64,000 nucleotides of DNA from Miltoncostaea sp036826475 (GTDB lineage: Bacteria > Actinomycetota > Thermoleophilia > Miltoncostaeales > Miltoncostaeaceae). Shown piece by piece: positions 51,665-60,448 of this stretch (its first letter is position 1; every line of letters begins with the position of its first letter). The stretch covers positions 1-64,000 of the forward strand of contig DAISWG010000016.1 in NCBI GenBank assembly GCA_036826475.1, written 5' to 3'. The translations under genes were made by a program, and so were the position numbers. A model generated the notes under the pieces. It was not told the origin of the DNA. It worked only from the letters and a program-made list of their open reading frames with translations, and did not search any database.

Positions 51665-52746
51665 CCGTCCGCCCCCGGGGCGGCGGCCTCCCGCGCGGCG
51701 GCCCACGCCGCGCGGCCCATGCCCTCCTGGGTGTATGCGGCGGCCCGCGCGGGGCCGGCGGCGCGCAGGCGGGCCGCCACCTCCGGATCGAGCGCCGCGC
51801 GCAGGCCCAGGGCGATCCCGCGGGCCGACGGCTCGACCAGGATCGCCGCGTCGCCCGCCACCTCGGGGATGGCGCCGCGGTCGCTGGCCACCACCGGGCT
51901 GCCGCAGGCCATCGCCTCCACCACCGGCAGCCCGAACCCCTCGTACAGGGAGGGGTAGGCGGTCACGGCGGCCGCGCGGTAGAGGTCGGCCAGGTCGGGG
52001 TCGGACACGTGCCCCAGCCAGCGTCCGCCCGATTCGGCGGCGATCCGCTCGCCGCCCTTGCCCGGCTTGCCCACCAGCGCGAGCACCAGGTCGCGATCGC
52101 CCAGCCCGCCGACGGCGGCGCCGAGCGCGGTCAGGTTCTTGCGCGGCCCCAGGTCGCCCACCGCCAGCACGTAGCGCTCCAGGCCGAAGCGGGCGCGGAC
52201 GCGCTCGGCGGCGCCTCCGGCGGGGGTGAACGCCGCGTCGGGGTGGGGGCTCACCACCCGCACCTTGGCGAGGTCGATCCGCAGGGCGGCGGCCACGTCG
52301 CGCGCGGCGGTGTGCGACAGCGCGAGCACCCGCGCCGCCTTGCGCGCGGAGCGCGGCACCAGGCCGCGCAGCACGGCCCGCGCCCGCGGCCCGAGCCACT
52401 CCGGGTCGGTCATGAACGTGGCGTCGTGGACGGCGAGCAGGATCGGGCAGGGCGACCAGCCGGGCGAGACGTACGTGAACACCGCCGCGTCGGCGCCGAG
52501 GTCGGCCAGCGCGCGGGGGGCGGCGCGCGCGAGGCGGGGGACGTCGGCGGAGGGGACCCCCCAGGTGGGGCCGTGGGCCCCGAGCATCCGGGCGCCCTCC
52601 GGGGTCGCCACGAGCGACGCCACGTCGTCGCCGGGCCCCGCGGTCGCGGCCATCGCCGCGACGAGGGTCCGGGTGTAGCGCCCGTTGCCCGCGTCGCCGG
52701 CGGCGGCCTGCCCCACCATGTGGCAGTCGACGGCGATCCGGGTCAC
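51661..52746 (-). CDS. family 4 glycosyltransferase
   Basis: 361 aa from a GTG (VTRIAVDCHMV). It has GDAGNGRYTRTLVAAM early, ILLAVHDATFMTDPEWL, YVLAVGDLGPRKNLTALGAAV and YPSLYEGFGLPVVEAMACGSP with the GT4 E-x7-E motif. It belongs to the mannosyltransferase WbaZ/MtfB-like subgroup. Both ends overlap neighbouring GT4 genes as GTGA/ATGA, so three GT4 enzymes are translated in series. Confidence 0.88.
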   Translation of the reverse strand: MTRIAVDCHMVGQAAAGDAGNGRYTRTLVAAMAATAGPGDDVASLVATPEGARMLGAHGPTWGVPSADVPRLARAAPRALADLGADAAVFTYVSPGWSPCPILLAVHDATFMTDPEWLGPRARAVLRGLVPRSARKAARVLALSHTAARDVAAALRIDLAKVRVVSPHPDAAFTPAGGAAERVRARFGLERYVLAVGDLGPRKNLTALGAAVGGLGDRDLVLALVGKPGKGGERIAAESGGRWLGHVSDPDLADLYRAAAVTAYPSLYEGFGLPVVEAMACGSPVVASDRGAIPEVAGDAAILVEPSARGIALGLRAALDPEVAARLRAAGPARAAAYTQEGMGRAAWAAAREAAAPGADG

Positions 52747-53843
52747 GCCGCCACCTCCCGGTGGGCGGCCACGAGCCCCTCCGCCGTCCGCGCCCACGTG
52801 AACGCCGCGGCCCGGCGTCGGCCGGCGTCGGCGAGGCGCGCCCGCTCGCCGGCGGGCGCCTCGGCCAGCCGCGCGATCTCCCGCGCCCACGCCCCGGCGT
52901 CGGCGGTCGGAAGGTAGGCGGCGGCCGCGTCGCCGCCGACCTCGCGCAGCGCGGGCGTCGCGCTGGCGAGGACCGGGACGCCGGCGGCCATGGCCTCCAG
53001 CACGGGGAAGCCGAACCCCTCCTTGCGCGAGGGCACCAAGACCGCCACGGCGCCGGCGCGCAGCGCCGCGAGCCGCGCCGCCGGGACGTACCCGAGCCAG
53101 TCGATCCGCCCGCGGGCGCCCACGGGAGCGGCGTGGCCGCGCAGGCGGGAGGCCCGGCGGGCCGACCACGGCCCCGCCATCACCAGCCGGACCCCGGGCG
53201 GTGCCGCGGCGATCGCCTCGATCGCCAGGGCCGCGTTCTTGTGCGGCTCGACGGCGCCGGCGTACAGCACGTACGGCTCGTGCGGAGCGTCGCCCTCGGG
53301 CGCGGCCGCGGGGGGCACGCCGAGCGGCACCGTCCGCACGCGGCCGGGGTCGACCCCCGCCAGCCGGATGACGTCGCCGGCCGTCTCCTGCGACGGCACC
53401 AGCACCAGGGTCGCGGCACGCAGCCGCGCCATGAAGTGCGCGAACGCGGCTCGCTGCCCGGCCCGCCCGAGGCCGCCGAGGTACTCGGCCGCGTAGGCCG
53501 CCGGGATCAGGTCGAAGCAGGTCACCACCGTCCGCCCCGTGGGGACGAGGGCCGGCTGCGTCGCGTGGAACGCCCCCTGCGCCGACGCCCGCCGGGCCGC
53601 CCGCTCCCCGCGGACGGCCGGCCAGGGGTCGGGCACGCGGTGGAGCCGCCAGCCCGGCCAGCGGACGGCCACGGCGTCGAATCCCGGCGGGGGCGTCTGG
53701 CCGGCGCGCACCAGCAGGCGGGGGCGATCCGCCGGGGGCATCGCGGCGAGGCCGCCGAGCATGCCGCGCACGGCCGCCCCGATCCCGCGGGCCCCGTGCC
53801 CGCTGGCGAGGGGCGTGGCGTCGAGCAGCACCGGGGCGGGCAC
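52743..53843 (-). CDS. family 4 glycosyltransferase
   Basis: 366 aa from a GTG at 53843 with a leaderless TAGGCT promoter. GT-B, WbaZ-like: VLLDATPLASGHGARGIGAAVR at the start (AtPLxsGxxxRGIG), VVTCFDLIPAAYAAEY, YVLYAGAVEPHKNAALAIEAI and LVPSRKEGFGFPVLEAMAAGVP. It opens a three-gene GT4 unit running to 50552. Sugar unknown. Confidence 0.88.
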   Translation of the reverse strand: MPAPVLLDATPLASGHGARGIGAAVRGMLGGLAAMPPADRPRLLVRAGQTPPPGFDAVAVRWPGWRLHRVPDPWPAVRGERAARRASAQGAFHATQPALVPTGRTVVTCFDLIPAAYAAEYLGGLGRAGQRAAFAHFMARLRAATLVLVPSQETAGDVIRLAGVDPGRVRTVPLGVPPAAAPEGDAPHEPYVLYAGAVEPHKNAALAIEAIAAAPPGVRLVMAGPWSARRASRLRGHAAPVGARGRIDWLGYVPAARLAALRAGAVAVLVPSRKEGFGFPVLEAMAAGVPVLASATPALREVGGDAAAAYLPTADAGAWAREIARLAEAPAGERARLADAGRRRAAAFTWARTAEGLVAAHREVAA

Positions 53844-53850
53844 GCGCGGG

Positions 53851-53856
53851 AGCCTA
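53851..53856 (-). promoter_or_regulatory. leaderless -10 element of the three-GT4 unit
   Basis: TAGGCT ends 7 nt before the GTG at 53843. Confidence 0.45.
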
Positions 53857-53864
53857 CTCCCGCG

Positions 53865-54788
53865 TCAGCCCGTCAGGCGCGTCAGGGCGGCGGCGGCCGG
53901 GCCCACGGCCTTCGCCCGGGCCGCGATCCCCGACCACGGGTCGCCCCCGTCGCCCAGCCGGGTGCCGATGGTCCAGACGTTCCACGACCGCGGTCCCAGG
54001 TCCGGGTCGCCGAGCTCCTCCCAGCGCAGGGGCGTCGCGACGGGCGACCCGAGGATGGGGCGGACGGCGTAGGGCGCCACGGCGTGCTGCCCGTAGCGGG
54101 TGCGATTGACGTCCAGGTACAGACGGTCGCCGCGCTTGTCGACGTGGAACTCGGTGGTCAGCCGGTCGGGGTGCTCCGCCGCGAGGGTCGCCGCCACGGC
54201 GCGCGCGAACGCCTGCACGGCCGGGTATTCGGCGGTGCGCCGAAGCGGCACGGTCACGTGCAGGCCGCGGGAGCCGGTGGTCATGGCGTGCGGCGCCAGC
54301 CCGAGGTCGCGCAGCAGGTCGCCGAGCGCGCGGGCGGTGTCCTTCACCAGCCCGAAGTCGTCGGTGGAGGGGTCCAGGTCGAAGATGAGCCGGTCGGGCC
54401 GCTCGAGCCGGTCGGCGCGGCTCGTCCAGGTGTGGGGGGTGATGACGTTCTGTCCGGCCAGGTAGACGAGGGTCGCGACGTCGTTGGCCAGCACGTGGTT
54501 GACGCTGCCGCCCTCGCGCTTCGGCACCCGCGCGCGGGCGATCCAGTCCGGGTAGTGCCGGGGTGCCTCCTTCAGGTAGAAGCCGCCCTCCCCGATGCCG
54601 TGCGGGAAGCCCTGCAGGGCGAGCGGGCGGTCGCGCAGGTGCGGCACCATCGCGTCGCCGACGGCGGCGTAGTGCTCCGCCAGCCCCAGCTTGGTGAGGT
54701 CGCCTGCGGTGCCGTCGCCGGGGATCAGGATCCGGTCGCTGCTGCTGATGGGGACGGTCCGCCGCCCCGCCCGCACCTGCGCGGTCAT
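53865..54788 (-). CDS. LigD-type polymerase/primase domain protein
   Basis: 307 aa, stand-alone form of the LigD polymerase domain (archaeo-eukaryotic primase fold) that fills ends in non-homologous end joining. It has LTKLGLAEHYAAVGDAMVPHL, HGIGEGGFYLKEAP, and the catalytic Asp pair D137/D139 (IFDLDPS) with a third acidic site near the His-containing GSRGLHVTVPL. PYAVRPILGSPVATPLRWEEL closes the core. It overlaps the ligase stop by 4 nt. No Ku gene is in the window. Confidence 0.92.
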   Translation of the reverse strand: MTAQVRAGRRTVPISSSDRILIPGDGTAGDLTKLGLAEHYAAVGDAMVPHLRDRPLALQGFPHGIGEGGFYLKEAPRHYPDWIARARVPKREGGSVNHVLANDVATLVYLAGQNVITPHTWTSRADRLERPDRLIFDLDPSTDDFGLVKDTARALGDLLRDLGLAPHAMTTGSRGLHVTVPLRRTAEYPAVQAFARAVAATLAAEHPDRLTTEFHVDKRGDRLYLDVNRTRYGQHAVAPYAVRPILGSPVATPLRWEELGDPDLGPRSWNVWTIGTRLGDGGDPWSGIAARAKAVGPAAAALTRLTG

Positions 54789-55750
54789 TCGCGCGCCACC
54801 TCCTCGGGGGCCTTGTCGTCGCGCATGCCGAGGAACCGCGGGTGGCGCAGCCGCCCGTCGCGCGTCCATTCGGTGAACCCGACCTGCGCCACGAGCCGCG
54901 GCTCGACCCATGTCGCGTCACGCAGGCGCGGCGCGTCGGCGAAGGGGCTGGCGTCGCGGCGCAGGGGGGCGAGGCGCGCCGCCAGGTCGCCCAGCGTGGC
55001 CTGGGTGAATCCGGTGCCGACCTTGCCGGCGTATCGCAGGACCCCGCCGTCGTACACGCCGATCAGCAGGGCCCCGAGGTCGGTCCGGCTCCCGCGGGGC
55101 GCGGTCCAGCCGCCGATCACCATCTCCTGCGCCGTGTCGCACTTCATCTTCAGCCAGTCGCGGGAGAGCCCCTGCACGTAGGGGGCGTCCGCGCGTTTGG
55201 CGATGAGGCCCTCCCAGCCGTTGCGGCAGGCCTCCCGGTACAGGCGGGCGCCGTGCTCGTTGCGGTGGACGGTGAGTCGCACGGGGTCCCGCCACCGGAG
55301 CGCGTCGCGCAGCAGCGCCTTGCGCGCCCGCTGGGGCAGGGCGGTGGTGTCCATCCCCGCGAGGTGCAGCACGTCGAAGAGGTACAGCAGGGGTCGCGCG
55401 CGCCGGCCGCCGCCGCGTTGCTGGAGCGCGGCGAAGCTGGTCTGGCCGTCGACGAGGGCGACGACCTCGCCGTCGACCACGAACGCGTCGGCGGGATCGG
55501 CGGCGAGTGCGTCGCGGATGGGGGGGAAGCGGGCGTCGAGCGGCTGGGCGTTGCGCGAGAGCAGGCGCACCCGGCCGCCGCCCTTGATCGCGATGCAGCG
55601 GATCCCGTCCAGCTTTCGTTCGTAGATCCATCCGGGGTCGGAGAACCGCTCGGCGGTGAGCACGGCCTTCATGGGCTCGACGTGGGATGGCAGCGGGGCG
55701 GGGCGCAGCAGGGCGCGTTCACGTCCATCGAGCCGCCGGAAGGGGTCCAC
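54785..55750 (-). CDS. ATP-dependent DNA ligase (LigD ligase-domain type)
   Basis: About 321 aa. Seals nicks or broken ends using ATP. The nucleotidyl-lysine motif is ERKLDG with Lys46; then FVVDGEVVAL (motif III-like), EGLIAKRADAPY (motif IV region), WLKMKC (motif V) and an OB domain (LLIGVYDGGVLRYAGKVGTGF). The GTG at 55750 is used because GGGAAGG lies 8 nt upstream; the GTG at 55759 is too close to it. Gene order ligase then polymerase, overlapping, equals LigD split into two proteins without its phosphoesterase. Confidence 0.92.
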   Translation of the reverse strand: MDPFRRLDGRERALLRPAPLPSHVEPMKAVLTAERFSDPGWIYERKLDGIRCIAIKGGGRVRLLSRNAQPLDARFPPIRDALAADPADAFVVDGEVVALVDGQTSFAALQQRGGGRRARPLLYLFDVLHLAGMDTTALPQRARKALLRDALRWRDPVRLTVHRNEHGARLYREACRNGWEGLIAKRADAPYVQGLSRDWLKMKCDTAQEMVIGGWTAPRGSRTDLGALLIGVYDGGVLRYAGKVGTGFTQATLGDLAARLAPLRRDASPFADAPRLRDATWVEPRLVAQVGFTEWTRDGRLRHPRFLGMRDDKAPEEVARE

Positions 55751-55816
55751 GGACGACACCTTCCCAGAACCGCCCCTGTTCGCCGCCGCGCCCGGGCGGG
55801 TATCACCAGAGGAGCC

Positions 55817-56284
55817 GTGACCCGAACCGCCAGCACCGCCGCGGGCGCCACGCTGACCAGCCCGCCCCGCACGTCCCGTGTCGCCGCGTCCCCGGACGCC
55901 GCGCTCCGCGTGCGCGAGTGGGTGTTCGCCGAGCTCCGCGATGCGCGGTGGCCGGAGCCGTGTCTGCAGGACGTGGCCCTGGCGGTGGACGAGGCCGTCC
56001 AGAACGCGGTGGAGCACGGCTCCGAGCCGGACGCCGAGATCCGCGTCGACCTCCGGGTCGGCGACGACGCGGCGGAGGTGCGCGTCCGCGACCGCGGCCG
56101 CCCGGGCGCCGCGCCCCCCACCGGCCCGCCGTCCGCCCCCGGCGACCATTCGGTCCGCGGTCGCGGCCGGCTGATCATGTCCAACCTGGCCGATGTCGTC
56201 TGGCGCCCGGCCGGCGGCGGCGGCACCGAGGTGCGGCTGCGGTTCCGCCCGGACGACGACCAGTGGGACGGCCCCGGGGAGTGA
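55817..56284 (+). CDS. RsbW-like serine/threonine kinase (anti-sigma type ATPase)
   Basis: 155 aa from a GTG with AGAGGAG just upstream. It is a small GHKL ATPase: N-box LAVDEAVQNAVEHG (Glu59, Asn63, His67), VRVRDRGRPG (G1), and GRGRLIMSNLADVVW (G2), then a beta strand GGTEVRLRF. Such proteins phosphorylate anti-anti-sigma factors or bind sigma factors. No anti-sigma antagonist gene is adjacent. It is divergent from the ligase with 66 bp between. Confidence 0.85.
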   Translation: MTRTASTAAGATLTSPPRTSRVAASPDAALRVREWVFAELRDARWPEPCLQDVALAVDEAVQNAVEHGSEPDAEIRVDLRVGDDAAEVRVRDRGRPGAAPPTGPPSAPGDHSVRGRGRLIMSNLADVVWRPAGGGGTEVRLRFRPDDDQWDGPGE

Positions 56285-56286
56285 GC

Positions 56287-56302
56287 CCGGCGGCCGCGCC
56301 GG
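56287..56302. terminator. hairpin between convergent genes
   Basis: CCGGCG (56287-56292), a 4-nt loop GCCG and CGCCGG (56297-56302) fill most of the 21-bp gap between two converging genes. Could stop transcription both ways. No T-tract. Confidence 0.4.
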
Positions 56303-56305
56303 CGG

Positions 56306-58054
56306 TCAGCGCAGGGCGCCGCCGGTGGTCCGGGCCGCCGCCTGCCGGCGCAGCACGTTCTCGCTGAGGCCGGTGGCGGCCGACAGCTGTTTCCACCGGT
56401 TGGCGCCCCACGTGTCGGCCACCCGGATCCGCCATGCGCGCGCCTGCGGCGACGTCGCGGGCGTCCTGGTCGCGAGACGCGACATCCGCCGCGCGAACGC
56501 CACTTCGGGTGCGTACGCGTACCGGTGCCGCCGCACCCCCGCCGCCAGGCGGCTCCGCACCTGCGGCGGCAGCCTCAGGCTGGTCACGAACACGTACAGC
56601 AGGTCCTGGGTGGCGGCCTCGGTGAAGCCCTCCTCGAACGCGAGCCCGGATCTGGTGGTGAGCGAGTCCGTCCGCGACACCGGCCCGGTGGCGTGGATGG
56701 TCTCGTGCAGGAGCACCGCCAGCCCCGTCACGGCGGCGTCGGTGTCGGCGCGCGAGAGGCTCCGGGCCCCGCCCTGCGCCCCCCGGATGCTCGCCACGCC
56801 CGCCGTCGCCGCGGGCCCGAGCAGCACGGTCCCCCGCAGGTCGGCGTACCCGGCGTACCGGTCGGCGGCGCGGCCGCCGAGCAGCTGCCGCCACCCGCTG
56901 GGCGACCGCGCGACCCGCAGCGTCGCGCCCAGCCGCACGCCGCGGCGTGCGTGGAAGGTCCGCGCCTGGCGGTAGGCCCAGGTCACGTTCGCCCCGGGCG
57001 AGACGGCGCCGTCGCGGCCCACGACGGGCAGCGGCCTGGTCAGGGCGTCCGCCGGCCGTGCCGTCCCCGGCACGCGGATGGTCACGGGGGCGCTCTCACC
57101 GCGGTTCCCGACCCGGTCCCGCACCCGCACCGTGACGGTGAAGCTCCCCGTCGCGGGCAGCTTGACCAGGACGCGACCGGGCCCGGACTCCCCGGGCACC
57201 GCCAGGTCGGCGTCGTCCCCGCGGCCGGCCAGCGCTACCCGCGGCCGTCCGCCGGCCAGGCCGACGCCGGTCCCGTCGTCGGCGGCGTACGACAGCTCGG
57301 CGATCCGCGTGGTCGGCGACGGCGTCCCGACCACGGATGCCGTGACGGTCGGCGCGGTCCCGTCGGACCGCACGAGGCCGAGGGCGAGCTCGGCGGCGTT
57401 GCCCGCCCGGTCGCGGCTGCGCGCCCTCACCAGGTGCGTCCCGTCCGGCAGTCCGGCGAGGCTCGTCCGCGCCAGCTTGCGCCCGTCCCCCGGCGACGGC
57501 TGCTCGGCGAAGGGCACCCACGCCCCGTCGGCCCCCCCGGTCGCGGCGGCGTTGACCTCGACGACGAGCGGCTGGTTGGGGTCGGTGCCCGCCCGGTCGT
57601 CGGACTGGATCCAGTCCGCCTCGATCGTCCCCCCCTGCGGGGTGAGGGAGATCGACGACGCCGTCGGCGCCGTCCGATCGAGCTGGAGCACGCCCAGATC
57701 GAAGGGCGAGTTCGAGACGCCATCGATTACAACGCGGACCTGATGACGCCCAACCAGGTCCCCGACGGGGATGCCGATGAATCCGTTCGAGCCGGAGAGC
57801 AACGGTCCAGCGACGGTCCCTCGGTCTTCCCAGGCACCTGACGACCCGCCGTTCGGGTCGGTATTGACCTGGAGCGTTGCCGGGCCAGCGACGCCTGGAT
57901 CGAACTCGCTCTGAGTCCACGTTGCCGAGGCTGTTCCCGAGCGACTCCAGCTCGAAGGCGACAACGTGCCGTCGCTCAGCGAAGGCGCGCCCATGGCGGC
58001 GGTCGCCCCGACTCCGAGGACGACCGCGCCGAGGACGGTCGGGATCACTCGCAT
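56306..58054 (-). CDS. secreted Ig-like protein with HExxH metallopeptidase-like domain
   Basis: 582 aa. Signal peptide (residues 1-22). Two GGxxGxW modules and further beta-sandwich repeats follow to about 330 (LVRARSRDRAGNAAELALG and VRVRDRVGNRGESAP are typical Ig-like ends). The C-terminal 250 residues carry H450-E-T-I-H454 with a downstream E479 in EEGFTEA, the layout of a gluzincin zinc peptidase. Family not identified. It begins at an ATG 15 nt after the stop of the large Ig protein gene, with TACCGT 9 nt upstream. It shares the VN-x4-GGxxGxW module with that neighbour. Confidence 0.78.
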   Translation of the reverse strand: MRVIPTVLGAVVLGVGATAAMGAPSLSDGTLSPSSWSRSGTASATWTQSEFDPGVAGPATLQVNTDPNGGSSGAWEDRGTVAGPLLSGSNGFIGIPVGDLVGRHQVRVVIDGVSNSPFDLGVLQLDRTAPTASSISLTPQGGTIEADWIQSDDRAGTDPNQPLVVEVNAAATGGADGAWVPFAEQPSPGDGRKLARTSLAGLPDGTHLVRARSRDRAGNAAELALGLVRSDGTAPTVTASVVGTPSPTTRIAELSYAADDGTGVGLAGGRPRVALAGRGDDADLAVPGESGPGRVLVKLPATGSFTVTVRVRDRVGNRGESAPVTIRVPGTARPADALTRPLPVVGRDGAVSPGANVTWAYRQARTFHARRGVRLGATLRVARSPSGWRQLLGGRAADRYAGYADLRGTVLLGPAATAGVASIRGAQGGARSLSRADTDAAVTGLAVLLHETIHATGPVSRTDSLTTRSGLAFEEGFTEAATQDLLYVFVTSLRLPPQVRSRLAAGVRRHRYAYAPEVAFARRMSRLATRTPATSPQARAWRIRVADTWGANRWKQLSAATGLSENVLRRQAAARTTGGALR

Positions 58055-58063
58055 CGGGGGGTC

Positions 58064-58069
58064 ACGGTA
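58064..58069 (-). promoter_or_regulatory. possible -10 element of the Ig/peptidase gene
   Basis: TACCGT ends 9 nt before the ATG at 58054, in the 15-bp gap after the preceding stop. Confidence 0.3.
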
Positions 58070-60448
58070 CTAGGTGACGCGGACCATCACCGTCCGGGAG
58101 GTCGCGGCGAGCAGCGGCCAGCCGGCGTCCTGCGGGACGGTCACCCGCACCGGGATCGTCAGGCCGCGCAGGTTGAAGGCCCACGGGATCGCGAACGTCC
58201 CGTCCTTCCGCAGGCGCGCGTTCACCACCGGCCGCCAGGCGCGGCGCAGCGGATCGCGCCACTCCAGCACCACCGCCTTCCGCGATCCGAGGCCCAGGTC
58301 GCCGGGCGCCGGGGACAGACGCCCGGTGAACACGACGGTCCCGCCCGCGCCGACCGTGTCCGACGAGGACGCGAACTCCAGGTGCGGGCGCACCTCGAGC
58401 CGGACGGTGGCGTCCGCGTGGCGCGGGAGGAGCTCCCGTCCCACCGCGACGCCCACCCGGACCACCCCGCCGGCCTCGGGGCGCCCGGCGAACGAGAAGC
58501 GGCCCCCGCGGATCGTGAGCCCACGGCCGACGATGCGCCCGCGGTGCCCGCGCGCCTGCACCTCGGCGCCGACGATCGGGCGACCCGAGCCGTCCAGCAG
58601 CGTCCCGCGGATCGTCACCGATCCCCCCACAGCGACGCGGCGCACCAGCACGGCGCCGGCCCGGCTGCGCTGCACCCGCGCGCCGGGGACCCGCACCATG
58701 AGGCGGGCCGATCGGAGCCGGGCGAGGGCGTCCGAGGCGATGCTGCCCACCCCCGCCCCGCTGATCTCCACCGTCCCCGTGCGCGAGGCCACGTTCCCGG
58801 CGCCGTCCGCGATGACGAGGCGCACGTTCTGCTGTCCGTTCGGCAACGCGGAGGCGTCCACCGCCATCCTCCCCGCGCCGTCGGACGCGCCCGAACCGCC
58901 GAGCGAGCGCCACGCCGTTCCCTGCCGCCACTGGAGGGTGGCGGCGGCGACCCCGGAGTGCGCGTCCGACGCCGCCCAGGCGACGGTCATCGGCCGCCTG
59001 CCGCCGGGCGAGAAGACGGCCCGGGAGATCGTCGGGACGTCGACGTCGACGCGCAGCGTCGCGCGCGCCTCGCTGGCGAGCGACGCGAATGGGCCGCCGT
59101 TGCGGACGGTGACGCGCAGCGCGTGGCGCCCCGACGCGAGCCCCGTGAGCGGGACGGGCACCACCCGCCGCCCCGCCGGGGTCGCGGTCGCGCTGCGGCG
59201 GAGCCACTCGCCGGACTCGCCGCCGTCGGCGGCCGCGTTGACGTCGACCTCCGTCGCGCCGATGCCGAGGACGGACTGCAGGGCGTCGGTGGCCGTGAGG
59301 TCCAGATCGAGGCGGTTCACCCACCCGGCCGGCACGTCGTGGAGCTGCACGGCGGGCGCGTGGCCGTCGATCACGACCGGCTGGGGGCCGGCGGTGACCG
59401 CCGTGTTGCCCGCTCTGTCGGTGGTGACCACGCGCCACGCATGGACGCCGTCGGCCATGGCCGGCGCCACGGTCACGGACTGCGCTCCGGCGCCGCCCGG
59501 GCCACCGGCGTCCCGCCACTCGCCCGAGGTGCCGCCGTCCGCGGCCGTGTTCACCTGTGCCTGGGAGGACGCGACACCACTGGTCGCGTCAGCCGCCCGC
59601 CACGAGAGCGTCACCGCGCCGGGGGACGCGGGGCCCCCAAGGAGCTCCGTGGCGCGGGGGGCGGTCCGGTCGACATGGACCACGTCTGAGGCCGATGCGC
59701 CGGCCGTGCCGTCGCCGTCGGCCACGATCTGGACCGGCTGGACGCCGTCCGGCACGCCGTCGAGCGGGAGGTCGAGACCGTGATTGCCGGCGCCCGGAGC
59801 GCCCGCCCACCGCACCTGCCCTGCGACGAGGATCCGCTGCTGCGCCACGCCGTCGCTGCCGAAGTTGTCGCCCACCGACCAGTCGGCGCGGAGCGTGCCG
59901 GCCGCGCCGATCCAGCTGCGCGTGATCCCGTGGATGCCCACCGCCGGCGGCGCCACGTCGCGCACCACGACCCGCGGGGCGGCGATGAAGAAGCCACGGC
60001 CGTGCTGCTGGCGCCCCTCGGCCTGCCAGAGCGCGAGGTGGACGTTGCAGTGGCCGCCGGGGAGCGGGACGTCGTACGCGCGGCCGCCAGCCGGTGACTG
60101 TGGCATCCCGGCGTCGGCCTCCCGCCAGAGCGGCACGCGGTTGCCCGTGACCTGCACCTCGAGCGAGCTGGCGGCCTGGGTGCGCAGGGCGCTGAAGCGC
60201 ACCGCGGCGATCTCGCTCCCCGCCACGGGGCACCCCCAGTTCATCTCCCAGTGGGTCCCGACCGGGACGGTCGTGGCGGGGACCTGAATCAGCCAGGTCG
60301 GGCCGTCGCCGACCGATGCGCTGAACGGCGGGGCGACGCTCCAGATGGACGAGCCGTACGGATAGAGCGCGCCGTCGTTCGCCGCGGCGACGGACGGCGA
60401 GGCGACGAGGGCGAGGGCGGCGAGGAGGAACCTGCGGTGATGGGTCAC
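58070..60448 (-). CDS. large secreted Ig-like repeat surface protein
   Basis: 792 aa from a GTG (VTHHRRFLLAALALVASP) overlapping the sigma-factor gene stop as GTGA. A signal peptide ends near VAAANDG. Residues 30-180 form a unique domain with two Cys (NWGCPVAGSE; GGHCNVHLALW). Several Ig-like repeats follow (VDRTAP, DRAGNTAV, VNTAADGG and VNAAADGGESGEW). The last 250 residues contain a carboxypeptidase-regulatory-like domain (VTIRGTLLDGSGRPIVGAEV) and a final beta domain. No anchor motif. Likely an envelope or matrix protein; function unknown. Confidence 0.82.
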   Translation of the reverse strand: MTHHRRFLLAALALVASPSVAAANDGALYPYGSSIWSVAPPFSASVGDGPTWLIQVPATTVPVGTHWEMNWGCPVAGSEIAAVRFSALRTQAASSLEVQVTGNRVPLWREADAGMPQSPAGGRAYDVPLPGGHCNVHLALWQAEGRQQHGRGFFIAAPRVVVRDVAPPAVGIHGITRSWIGAAGTLRADWSVGDNFGSDGVAQQRILVAGQVRWAGAPGAGNHGLDLPLDGVPDGVQPVQIVADGDGTAGASASDVVHVDRTAPRATELLGGPASPGAVTLSWRAADATSGVASSQAQVNTAADGGTSGEWRDAGGPGGAGAQSVTVAPAMADGVHAWRVVTTDRAGNTAVTAGPQPVVIDGHAPAVQLHDVPAGWVNRLDLDLTATDALQSVLGIGATEVDVNAAADGGESGEWLRRSATATPAGRRVVPVPLTGLASGRHALRVTVRNGGPFASLASEARATLRVDVDVPTISRAVFSPGGRRPMTVAWAASDAHSGVAAATLQWRQGTAWRSLGGSGASDGAGRMAVDASALPNGQQNVRLVIADGAGNVASRTGTVEISGAGVGSIASDALARLRSARLMVRVPGARVQRSRAGAVLVRRVAVGGSVTIRGTLLDGSGRPIVGAEVQARGHRGRIVGRGLTIRGGRFSFAGRPEAGGVVRVGVAVGRELLPRHADATVRLEVRPHLEFASSSDTVGAGGTVVFTGRLSPAPGDLGLGSRKAVVLEWRDPLRRAWRPVVNARLRKDGTFAIPWAFNLRGLTIPVRVTVPQDAGWPLLAATSRTVMVRVT

